Assembly: GCA_964456985.1 (NCBI GenBank)
Contig: CAYWDH010000004.1
Coordinates: forward strand, 1 to 64,000
Reading direction: 5' to 3'
DNA length: 64,000 nt
Source: WJMT01 sp964456985
Lineage (GTDB): Bacteria > Acidobacteriota > Aminicenantia > Aminicenantales > Aminicenantaceae
In this document: in pieces, positions 27,042-34,454 of the stretch
Layout of the letters: each line of letters starts with the position of its first letter
Numbering within the stretch: the first letter of the stretch is position 1
Position numbers and translations under genes: made by a program
The notes under the pieces: generated by a model
Told to the model about the DNA's origin: nothing
Databases searched by the model: none
What the model saw: the letters and a program-made list of their open reading frames with translations, nothing else

Positions 27042-27705
27042 TTGATCGGCGTAGTTTTTCCAGATTTTTTATAAGATAGTCTACGAACTCACTGATACCG
27101 GTTCCCTCAACAGAACTGATCTTAAATACTTCCAATTTCGGATTGACATCCAGGCTTTCCTGAACAGCCCGGTTGACATTGAAAGGCATTTTATCCAGAA
27201 GGTCGGTTTTGCTGATGATAAGGGCGTCTGAGGTAAAGAATGCCTTGGGATATTTTTTAGGTTTGTCGTCTCCTTCTGGGATAGAAAGAAGCACACAGCG
27301 AAGGCTTTCCCCAAGGTCAAAGCTGGCAGGGCATACCAGGTTGCCGACATTTTCTATGAACAGGAAATCCAGGTCAGCAGGGACCTCTGAAAACACTTTG
27401 CCGACCATTTTTGCGTCCAGATGGCAGGCGCCCCCGGTAGAAATCTGCCATGCCTGAATCCCTTTTGCTCTTATTCTCTCTGCGTCTCTTTCGGTTTCAA
27501 TGTCCCCTTCTATCACAGCCATTTTGTAACCAGGACTTAGGACTTCTGAGAGCTTTTCCAGCAAAGAGGTTTTGCCTGCCCCGGGAGAGCTGAGGAGATT
27601 GATGGCAAGGATCCCTTTTTCGGATAGTTTTTTTCTAATATCTCCGGCTATTTTCTTGTTGGAGCCAAGGAGATCTTCCAGAACCATAACTTCTTGTTTT
27701 TTCAT
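27034..27705 (-). CDS. hypB: Hydrogenase nickel incorporation GTPase HypB
   Basis: A 223-residue SIMIBI GTPase. P-loop LSSPGAGKTSLL, switch/metal region EGDIETERDAERI, NVGNLVCPASFDLGE with its cysteine, and base-recognition SKTDLLDKM. It lacks the His-rich N-terminus found in some homologues that store nickel, and its N-terminal CCG-type high-affinity nickel site is also absent. Its ATG at 27705 overlaps the stop of the protease relic upstream (ATGA), showing that the old operon coupling remains. Confidence 0.95.
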   Translation of the reverse strand: MKKQEVMVLEDLLGSNKKIAGDIRKKLSEKGILAINLLSSPGAGKTSLLEKLSEVLSPGYKMAVIEGDIETERDAERIRAKGIQAWQISTGGACHLDAKMVGKVFSEVPADLDFLFIENVGNLVCPASFDLGESLRCVLLSIPEGDDKPKKYPKAFFTSDALIISKTDLLDKMPFNVNRAVQESLDVNPKLEVFKISSVEGTGISEFVDYLIKNLEKLRRSNA

Positions 27706-27965
27706 TTTGAAACATCTTTCAATATGGATTTTAGTTTTTTTATAAGAAAAGGAATCTTCTTTCTTGTTTCCTCGGTCAATTTTTCTCCGAGATTGTACAT
27801 GTTTTTTGCTTCTATGGCTACTATTTTTATATTTGTTGGGACTTTCAGCATTTTTTTAGAAATGACAATGGAATGGATTCAGTCTTTTGTCTCCTTGTGT
27901 TTGGGGAGAGATTTATTGAGTATCACTCTCCTGCGATTGCCACCTCCAAGAACGATTTTTCTCAT
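27702..27965 (-). pseudogene. Relic of a stand-alone hydrogenase maturation endopeptidase
   Basis: On the minus strand an 88-codon frame runs from ATG 27965 to TGA 27702, broken by one in-frame TGA (27881-27879). The first part begins MRKIVLGGGN, like the GxGN start of HycI/HyaD/HoxW proteases, but the metal-site motif after it is missing. The second part reads like their C-termini: an IHS-type motif, then NIKIVAIEAKN and LGEKLTEETRKKIP. About 60 middle residues of a normal ~150-residue protein are gone. Both ends still overlap the neighbours by ATGA (hydA stop, hypB start), the spacing expected of a formerly translated operon gene. I infer an internal deletion plus a nonsense change; the two pieces lie in one frame. 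Confidence 0.7.
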
Positions 27966-29713
27966 CGGTTCTTATTCCTTAATTGGTTTGTAATTTCAAG
28001 GACAGCCTTTTGTACTGGAGGACTTAATTTATTTCCCGGGGCTACTGAACAGGGCTGTATCCCAACTACATATGCATTTTTTTGCATGCACAGATTTTTA
28101 ATGCTTGATATAAACGGTATGAATTTATGGCTCAGACTGGATTGACTGAGGATGTATTCCAAAGGAAGAACGGTTATCTTGCCTGCTTTTTCATTAAAAT
28201 CAACCGCATCAAAGAAAACGAGAGGGTTTTTTTCGTTGGAGCTTTTCAGAGTGTTGTCTCCGATTATTTCTGATTCAAGCCATACATCTTTAAGTCCGAA
28301 ACTGCGTAGTTTTTGGGCGATGTCAATACCGCAGGCATCGTCATTGTGGTCTTCTGTTCCAGCTCCTATATAGATGGGGTTTCTGCCTTTCCTTATCTCT
28401 TCCAGTTTGTTTTTCCAGTTTCCGGAGGGTGCGTGTGTGACTTTAGCCAAATGGACGGAGCAGCTGATACAGGGGTCAAAGGCCCTGACAACGATTTCCA
28501 TTCTTTTTTTGATCTCATCTTCTTTTCCTGAATCAAGGAGATTTTGGGCAGCAATGTGGCAGTACTTCTCGATATCTTCTGCATTCTGGGCCGTAGGAGT
28601 CACGATGTCCACAAAGGAAATGCGCCCATCGCTGATTTCATGATGATGGATGAGAAGCCCCCTTGGGGCTTCGACTAGTCCTGTTCCTTTTCCGTTTTTT
28701 ACCGTGTATTTGACGGGCTCTGGGGTTTCTTCAAACTTGAGGATCTCATTGACCAGTTCTATGATCCTTTCAAAACAGTAACTGATTTCCAGAGCCTGTG
28801 CGGCGTTATGAAACAGGGGATTGACTTCCCAGCGTTTATTGAAATATTTTTTATACATTTTCCCTGTTTCTCCCTTGAACCTCTCCCCCAAGTTGTTGAC
28901 TCTGGCTAAGGCTCCTACCGAATACGGCTTTCCTTTATAGCGGCTGCGCTTGCAAAAGGAATGAGAAACAACAAACTCGTTCGTGAGTTTTTGGTAATCG
29001 TCTCTAAAGAATTTTTCGCCTGTGGAAAGCAGTATCTCATCTCCCCAGAATCCATAGTTATTATTCCCGGGTTCACAGCAGGCGTAGACAGTTTCTTGTT
29101 CGGGAATATCGGGATAATCAAGATTGCTGAACAAATCGACGCTTTTTTTTACAAAGGGAATAAATTGAACAGCCCTGTTCTTTATAAAAAGAAGTTCATC
29201 ATGGGAAGGGAATGTGCCGAATCCGCCGATAACAGGATTTTCACCGTGGATATAACGCCCGCTCAGGACCTTCATGATATGGTTAGCAAAGTGTTTCATC
29301 TCAAGGGCTATTTTGACTTCAAATTCATAGTCCGAGGCCATGGCTATGGCATTGGGATATCCCAAATAATCAGGAAGAGCAAGGTAATAGGTGTGAAGTG
29401 AATGGCTCTCGACCATTTCTCCCATATGCATAAGTTCTCTGCAGAGATAGGACTTAGGATGTATTTTGATATTAAGTGCGTTTTCCATAGCTCGGAGAAC
29501 CGCGTTTTTATGCGAAAGAGTGCAGATGGCACATATACGGGGTGACATGCTGACATCTTCTTCGGGAGTGAGACCGATAGTCAATTTTTCTATGAGTCGG
29601 GGGCCTTCGTATATACTGAACTTAACGTCTGATATCACTTTCCCGTCAATGGTAGCTGAAATACCACCATTTCCCTCAACTCTGGCTAGATGGTCTACAC
29701 TAATCTTTTTCAT
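27962..29713 (-). CDS. hydA: [NiFe] hydrogenase large subunit fused to a maturation protease-like domain
   Basis: A 583-residue protein. Residues 1-421 are a group 3b large subunit with both nickel-binding pairs: RICAIC (C61, C64) and DPCISC (C415, C418), the latter ending DPCISCSVH at 421. Known relatives end within a few residues of this histidine, the site where a protease trims the C-terminus. Here the frame continues for about 160 residues: a short linker, then a domain (about 445-580) that matches HycI/HybD proteases. It has GAGT (450-453), two acidic residues D458/D459, D502 in FFDAVDF, H529 in LSHKF and GIQP (551-554). D458 or D459, D502 and H529 match the metal ligands E16, D62 and H93 of HybD. 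The fusion looks intact and possibly self-processing. Confidence 0.9.
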   Translation of the reverse strand: MKKISVDHLARVEGNGGISATIDGKVISDVKFSIYEGPRLIEKLTIGLTPEEDVSMSPRICAICTLSHKNAVLRAMENALNIKIHPKSYLCRELMHMGEMVESHSLHTYYLALPDYLGYPNAIAMASDYEFEVKIALEMKHFANHIMKVLSGRYIHGENPVIGGFGTFPSHDELLFIKNRAVQFIPFVKKSVDLFSNLDYPDIPEQETVYACCEPGNNNYGFWGDEILLSTGEKFFRDDYQKLTNEFVVSHSFCKRSRYKGKPYSVGALARVNNLGERFKGETGKMYKKYFNKRWEVNPLFHNAAQALEISYCFERIIELVNEILKFEETPEPVKYTVKNGKGTGLVEAPRGLLIHHHEISDGRISFVDIVTPTAQNAEDIEKYCHIAAQNLLDSGKEDEIKKRMEIVVRAFDPCISCSVHLAKVTHAPSGNWKNKLEEIRKGRNPIYIGAGTEDHNDDACGIDIAQKLRSFGLKDVWLESEIIGDNTLKSSNEKNPLVFFDAVDFNEKAGKITVLPLEYILSQSSLSHKFIPFISSIKNLCMQKNAYVVGIQPCSVAPGNKLSPPVQKAVLEITNQLRNKNR

Positions 29714-30492
29714 TTTGACTCCTTTTTTAATTGTTTAAAAAAATCTATCAGCTTTGTGCCTGAATAATTAGCCATGCGTTTCTTAATGGATTCAATATCA
29801 AATCCTTTTTCCTTTAAAAGATAATATTCAGAAGTGAGGTTAGCCCCTTCCACAGGACCCCAGCATCCGAAGCAGGGAACATTGTGATTCGGACATATGG
29901 AGCCGCACCCGTCTGCTGTCAGGGGGCCAAGGCAGGGAATTCCTTTGTTTAAAAGACAGTCATTTTCATTATATTTGCACGTGACACAGACTGGCCGCGG
30001 ATATCTTTCCGGTAGAGTTCCTTTTACAGCCCGTGTAAAGAGGTCGAGAAACTGGTCTTTCCCGATAGGACAGCCTGGGAGATAATAATCGACTTTTATA
30101 TAAGTATCTATGGGTTTAGGCTGGACAGGTTTGGCGTGAGTCATCTCAATGTCTCCGTAGACTTCCTTGTACTTTTGTTCCCATTCTTTTGGATCGGTGA
30201 ATCTTGCCTGTATGCCGCCTACAGTAGCGCAGATTCCAATGGCAATCACAGTTTCGGCTCTTTCTCTTATGTCTTTGATTTCTCTGATTTCTCTTTCTGT
30301 GCTTACCGAGCCCTCTACTAGAGCGATATCCAGTTTTCCATCTATGTTGTCACTGCTGGCCATAAGAAAAGACTGTATGTCCACAGCTTTAAAAATATCA
30401 AGTAGTTCTTTTTCGCAGTCCAGAATGAGCAAAGCTTCTCCGCCACATCCTGTTAACTCATAAATTCCGATTTTTAATTTTCCGTTATTCAT
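29710..30492 (-). CDS. hydD: [NiFe] hydrogenase small subunit (sulfhydrogenase delta)
   Basis: A 260-residue electron-transfer subunit of the group 3b hydrogenase. Proximal-cluster ligands normally come as C-x-x-C near the N-terminus plus two later cysteines. Here the motif reads TGCGGEAL, so C16 is present but the second cysteine position holds E19. The later ligands C88 (GICATVGG) and C141 (LPGCPIG) are present. Eight further cysteines (169-210) fit two more [4Fe-4S] clusters. Coupled by ATGA overlap to hydA. The substitution is in clean sequence and not near a frameshift. Confidence 0.9.
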   Translation of the reverse strand: MNNGKLKIGIYELTGCGGEALLILDCEKELLDIFKAVDIQSFLMASSDNIDGKLDIALVEGSVSTEREIREIKDIRERAETVIAIGICATVGGIQARFTDPKEWEQKYKEVYGDIEMTHAKPVQPKPIDTYIKVDYYLPGCPIGKDQFLDLFTRAVKGTLPERYPRPVCVTCKYNENDCLLNKGIPCLGPLTADGCGSICPNHNVPCFGCWGPVEGANLTSEYYLLKEKGFDIESIKKRMANYSGTKLIDFFKQLKKESK

Positions 30493-30502
30493 CGTCTCCC
30501 CC

Positions 30503-31363
30503 TTATATAAGCTCTCTCATATGGATGACATTCCAGTATGTGAAGACAGGACCATCTAGACATGTGTAAATGTAATCTATGGCGCAGTGTCCGCATTTGC
30601 CGACTCCGCATTTCATACGCCTTTCAAGAGTCATCAGAATCTGATTTTTAGGTATATTGAGTTTTATCAGTTCGTTAAGAACAGATTTATACATCACAGG
30701 GGGACCGCAAACCATACTGTAAGTGGCGGATGGGTTTATATTCTTTATCTTAGGGAAAAGAGAGGTCACGACCCCGGTGTTTTCTGTCCACTTCCCGGTG
30801 TTGTCTTGATCTACTGAAAGCAGACATTCTAAGTCCTTTCTTTCCTTCAGGGAGAGAAATTCTTCTCTGAGAAGCATTTCTGCCGGTCTTTTAGCTCCGT
30901 GCAGGAGTATCAATCTGCCGAACTGATCCCGGTTGTCAAGACAGTAGAGCAGAACTGAGCGAAGAGGGGCTGCTCCGAGACCCCCCATAATGATCAAGAT
31001 ATCCTTTCCTTTCATTTGTTCTACGGGGAATCCATTACCGTAAGGGCCTCTGATTCCAATCATATCGTTTTCTTTAAGCCTGAAGAGGGCATCCGTAACT
31101 ATGCCTGTCTTGCGGATACAGAATTCAAGGAGTCCCGGCCGGGAGGGAGTGGATGAGATTGAAAAGGGAGCTTCTCCGGCTCCCAAAACGGAAATCATAG
31201 CAAACTGACCTATTCTGTATTTAAAGGAGAGAGCCTTTTCCATATCAGCGATCCGGATCTGAAAGAATTTGACATCTTCCGTTAAATGATAGGTGCGGAC
31301 TATTCTTGCCGGTTCAGGAAGAAAAGGATTTTTTAATTGATTGACTTTATTTTCACCATTCAT
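30503..31363 (-). CDS. hydG: Hydrogenase diaphorase subunit (sulfhydrogenase gamma, FAD/NAD(P))
   Basis: A 286-residue flavoprotein of the ferredoxin-NADP reductase/DHODB type. Residues 15-110 form the FAD-binding barrel (RIGQFAMIS, GEAPFSISS), then the nucleotide-binding lobe (IMGGLGAAPLRSVLLY). The C-terminus has the [2Fe-2S] cysteines in MKCGVGKCGHCAIDY and TCLDGP. It passes electrons between NAD(P) and the hydrogenase. Overlaps hydB by four bases at 31360-31363; hydD follows after ten bases. Confidence 0.92.
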   Translation of the reverse strand: MNGENKVNQLKNPFLPEPARIVRTYHLTEDVKFFQIRIADMEKALSFKYRIGQFAMISVLGAGEAPFSISSTPSRPGLLEFCIRKTGIVTDALFRLKENDMIGIRGPYGNGFPVEQMKGKDILIIMGGLGAAPLRSVLLYCLDNRDQFGRLILLHGAKRPAEMLLREEFLSLKERKDLECLLSVDQDNTGKWTENTGVVTSLFPKIKNINPSATYSMVCGPPVMYKSVLNELIKLNIPKNQILMTLERRMKCGVGKCGHCAIDYIYTCLDGPVFTYWNVIHMRELI

Positions 31364-32421
31364 TTTGTCACCTCTTTGTTTAATCTCTCCCAGAAGGCAT
31401 CTACTTTTTCTCCATCCAGAGCCTTGCCTACAGTTTTTACATTTATTTCAACAGGGCAGGTAGTCACACACCTACCGCAGCCTACACAGCCAGGTTTGCC
31501 GTATTTTGATATATAAGCCTGAAATTTATGTGTGTACCACAGTTTCAGTCTGTCCGATCGTTTTTTTCTGAAATTTTCTCCTCCTGCTACTTCAGAATAG
31601 CTTTCCAAAGTACAGGCATCCCAAAATCTTTTGATCTCAGAATATTTTTTCTCCAGAGCCGGTCTATCTGCCACATTGTAGCAGTTGCAGGTAGGGCAGA
31701 CATTGGTACAAGATCCACATGCTAAACAGGCATTCCCTAATTTTTCCCAAAGAGGCTCATTGTACATAAGTTCCATGAGATCACCCAGCGCATCAAAATT
31801 TATTTCTGTTTGGATAGCTTCCTCTCTTTTGTCAGACCATTCGATGTATTCTTTGATATCTTTGTCAGATATGGTTTCTTCAAAGAGGTCTGACTTTGTT
31901 CTTATGAGATCATCTCCTTTGCTGGATCCGATCCATACGATGTATCTTCCCTTAAGCTTGGAAAAAAAGAGATCATATCCCTCTTTGATAACATGGGTTC
32001 TGGTCGACTTGCAGAGGCAGTTTTCATCAGGCCAGCAGGAATGTCCCAGGAGAAGAGAATTTTTCCTGGATTCCATGTAATAAGGATCATAGAATTCGTG
32101 GGAGAAAAAGTCGTCCATTATCAGAATACCGTGAATATCGCAGGAGTGGATACCAAAAATTATTTTCTTGGAAACGTGGGAAAAATCTTCTTTGTATTCT
32201 TTTTCAGAAGCTTGAAACATATTAATGGAAGGAGGAAGAAGGATCTTTCTGGGCGGTAGGATCGTTCTTGTACAATCAGTATCGATTTTATTCAAATCCT
32301 GGATGACTTCGAATTTATATCTATCTTGTACTGTTTTTACAGGGGCCCATAGTTCTGCTTCCTTGGAAATTTCTTCTAAGAAAGAATGTAAATTGTCTTC
32401 CTTGAGTTTTACGATTTTCAT
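31360..32421 (-). CDS. hydB: Hydrogenase iron-sulfur subunit (sulfhydrogenase beta)
   Basis: A 353-residue protein of the HydB/anaerobic sulfite reductase A family with two [4Fe-4S] ferredoxin motifs, CLACGSCTNVCPTC and CVGCGRCVTTCPVE. A cysteine-rich segment with SCWPDENCLCKS also fits the family. It links the diaphorase and the catalytic subunits. Gene order hydB-hydG-hydD-hydA matches the sulfhydrogenase operons of Pyrococcus and the group 3b operons of many bacteria. It is the first gene of the hydrogenase unit; 263 bases separate it from the upstream NuoG-HdrA gene. Confidence 0.92.
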   Translation of the reverse strand: MKIVKLKEDNLHSFLEEISKEAELWAPVKTVQDRYKFEVIQDLNKIDTDCTRTILPPRKILLPPSINMFQASEKEYKEDFSHVSKKIIFGIHSCDIHGILIMDDFFSHEFYDPYYMESRKNSLLLGHSCWPDENCLCKSTRTHVIKEGYDLFFSKLKGRYIVWIGSSKGDDLIRTKSDLFEETISDKDIKEYIEWSDKREEAIQTEINFDALGDLMELMYNEPLWEKLGNACLACGSCTNVCPTCNCYNVADRPALEKKYSEIKRFWDACTLESYSEVAGGENFRKKRSDRLKLWYTHKFQAYISKYGKPGCVGCGRCVTTCPVEINVKTVGKALDGEKVDAFWERLNKEVTK

Positions 32422-32491
32422 TTAAGGAGTCCTTTGATGTTCATAGAATTTTTCATAAAAAAATAAACATAACTCATCTCTATTTGTTATG

Positions 32492-32502
32492 CACATTATG
32501 TG
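32492..32502. promoter_or_regulatory. Short palindrome upstream of hydB
   Basis: CACATTATGTG (32492-32502) is a perfect 11-base palindrome, about 70 bases upstream of hydB in an AT-rich gap of 263 bases. It could be an operator for hydrogenase expression. Nothing links it to a named regulator family, and a chance match is possible. Confidence 0.25.
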
Positions 32503-32684
32503 TCTATAGAATAGCAAAATGCTCATATTTTTTAAATAGGTCTAAGTTGTTGAATTAAAAGGAGGAAGACTGTTTGGTTATGATAAGGGAAAAAAGGTCA
32601 TTCAATCCAACTTTTTTGCTTCAGTAGTAAAATCCTTGATATCTTTGGATGATTTTAAAAGCCTCTTTTCGTTTTACGGGTGAT

Positions 32685-34442
32685 CTATTCGATAAAAATC
32701 CCTTCGATTTCCGCAAGAATCTGGTTGTCTCGAAAATGTCTCTGCTGTGACGCTCCGGAGGGACAGGCGGAGACACAGGTCCCACAGCCTTTGCACAGAG
32801 CATCGTTTATTTCTGAGACTCCCTCCTCCTCATTATAGCTTATGGCTGTAAAGGGACATAAATTGAGACATATCTGACATCCTGCACAGAGCTCTTTGTC
32901 GATTTCAGCTGTGACGGGCTCGAGCTCAAATTTTCCTCTATCTGCCAGTGAAAGGGCTTCAGACGCGGCGGCTCCTGCTTGCGCAACCGTATCCGGGATA
33001 TCTTTGGGCCCTTGGGAAGTCCCAGCTAAAAACACACCATCTGATGCTGTGGAGACAGGGGCCAGTTTGGGATGTCTTTCCAGAAAAAACCCGTCTTGGC
33101 TTTTACTGATGTTGAAAATTCTAGCGATATCAGATTGATCTAGTCCGGGCTCCAGACCCGTCCCCAGGATCACCATATCCACAGGAATTCTCCTTATCGT
33201 TCCGATGAGCGTATCTTCCACTCGTATGATCAGTTTTCCTTCTTCTTTTTCTGTCATAGCCAAATTTGTTATTTCTGAGACATTCCCTCGTATAAATTTA
33301 ACTCCTTCCTCGAGAAGCCGGTGGTAGAATTCTTCGTATCCCTTCCCAAAAGACCTGATATCGATATAAAAATCATAGATTGTGGCATCAGTCTTTTCTT
33401 TGAGCAAATGAGCGAATTTCAACAGATACATGCAGCAGACTCTAGAGCAGTAGGGATTGTAGTTTTCATCCCGTGACCCAACACAATGGATAAGTCCCAC
33501 TGACTTAGGTTTCTCTCCATTTGCCATGAGTATTTCTCCACCTGTGGGGCCCGAGGCATTGTTCAGCTTCTCGAATTCCAAACCGGTTATAACGTTATCA
33601 AACCTTCCATAACCTAAAGAGGGTATCCTCTTGGCATCAAAGGGTTTAAATCCTGAAGCAATGATAATACTTCCTACTTCGATTTCTGTTTCTTTGTCTT
33701 CCATATCATGATTGATGGCTTCTTTTTCGCAGACTTTTTCACAGAGTTGACAGCCGCCCGTTTTAAAATGGATGCAGGCTTCCTCATCCACAAAGGGAAC
33801 CATAGGGACAGCTTGTCTGATCGGGACTCGAATGGCAGAGTTAGGACTCAGCTGCATCTCATTATGGATGACTTTTCTTCCCTGGATGTCTTCTATGGTA
33901 ATGGCTTGGGTGGGACAGAAAAAAGCACAGGCCCCGCACCCGATGCAATCCTCCGAAGGATCTTTAAATGGCGTAGAGACTTTACGGTTTATCCCTCTCT
34001 CTTCGAAGCTGATTGCTTCAGCGCCTACGACCTCTTCGCATGTACGAACACACAATCCACAAAGGATACATTTTTCTTCTGGATCTGCAATTTTGAATCT
34101 TGTCTTTTCAATGCCTAATTTATTTGCAATTTCTTGAACATTTTCTGCCAGAGGAGCTCTGGCCATAATAAGTTCAAGGTTTAATTTACGTGCTTTTAAA
34201 GCTCTTTCTGATTCTGTTTCGATGATCATTCCCTCTTGAACTTTGGTGTTGCATGAAGTAACCAATTTGGAAGTATCTTTCATTTTTAATTCTACCATGC
34301 AGATACGACAGGCAGCGTATGGTTCAAGAAGAGGGTGATAACATAGTGTTGGAATTTCAATGTCAAGTTTTTCTGCTGCTTTTAATATGGTTGTCCCTTC
34401 TTCAACCTGAATTTTCTTTCCATCGATAGTGAGATTTACCAT
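32685..34442 (-). CDS. NuoG-type N-terminus fused to C-terminal half of HdrA
   Basis: A 585-residue electron-transfer protein. Residues 1-75 are a plant-type [2Fe-2S] domain (C34, C45, C48, C64). Next come two [4Fe-4S] motifs (C125-C135, C166-C176); the His-ligated cluster usual in NuoG is missing. From about 200 onward the sequence follows HdrA after its first ferredoxin insert: IRQAVPMVPF, HFKTGGCQLCEKVC, IHCVGSRD with YCSRVCC (332-337), and IILG-type nucleotide fold to ~500. Two final [4Fe-4S] motifs (C519-C529, C550-C560) end it. The N-terminal half of HdrA is encoded separately at 40938-41789. It probably forms the hub that joins Nuo-type NADH oxidation to Hdr. Confidence 0.85.
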   Translation of the reverse strand: MVNLTIDGKKIQVEEGTTILKAAEKLDIEIPTLCYHPLLEPYAACRICMVELKMKDTSKLVTSCNTKVQEGMIIETESERALKARKLNLELIMARAPLAENVQEIANKLGIEKTRFKIADPEEKCILCGLCVRTCEEVVGAEAISFEERGINRKVSTPFKDPSEDCIGCGACAFFCPTQAITIEDIQGRKVIHNEMQLSPNSAIRVPIRQAVPMVPFVDEEACIHFKTGGCQLCEKVCEKEAINHDMEDKETEIEVGSIIIASGFKPFDAKRIPSLGYGRFDNVITGLEFEKLNNASGPTGGEILMANGEKPKSVGLIHCVGSRDENYNPYCSRVCCMYLLKFAHLLKEKTDATIYDFYIDIRSFGKGYEEFYHRLLEEGVKFIRGNVSEITNLAMTEKEEGKLIIRVEDTLIGTIRRIPVDMVILGTGLEPGLDQSDIARIFNISKSQDGFFLERHPKLAPVSTASDGVFLAGTSQGPKDIPDTVAQAGAAASEALSLADRGKFELEPVTAEIDKELCAGCQICLNLCPFTAISYNEEEGVSEINDALCKGCGTCVSACPSGASQQRHFRDNQILAEIEGIFIE

Positions 34443-34454
34443 TTTGATTCCTCC

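Noticed and set aside
27879..27881. In-frame TGA in the protease relic read as recoded (selenocysteine or a TGA-sense code)
   Set aside because: Many other genes in the window end at TGA in normal ways, no recoding structure is seen, and the middle of the protein is missing anyway, so decay is the simpler reading.
27694..27993. A 99-codon plus-strand open frame opposite the hydA/hypB junction
   Set aside because: It lies opposite the protease relic and has no domain; the minus-strand reading explains the sequence better.
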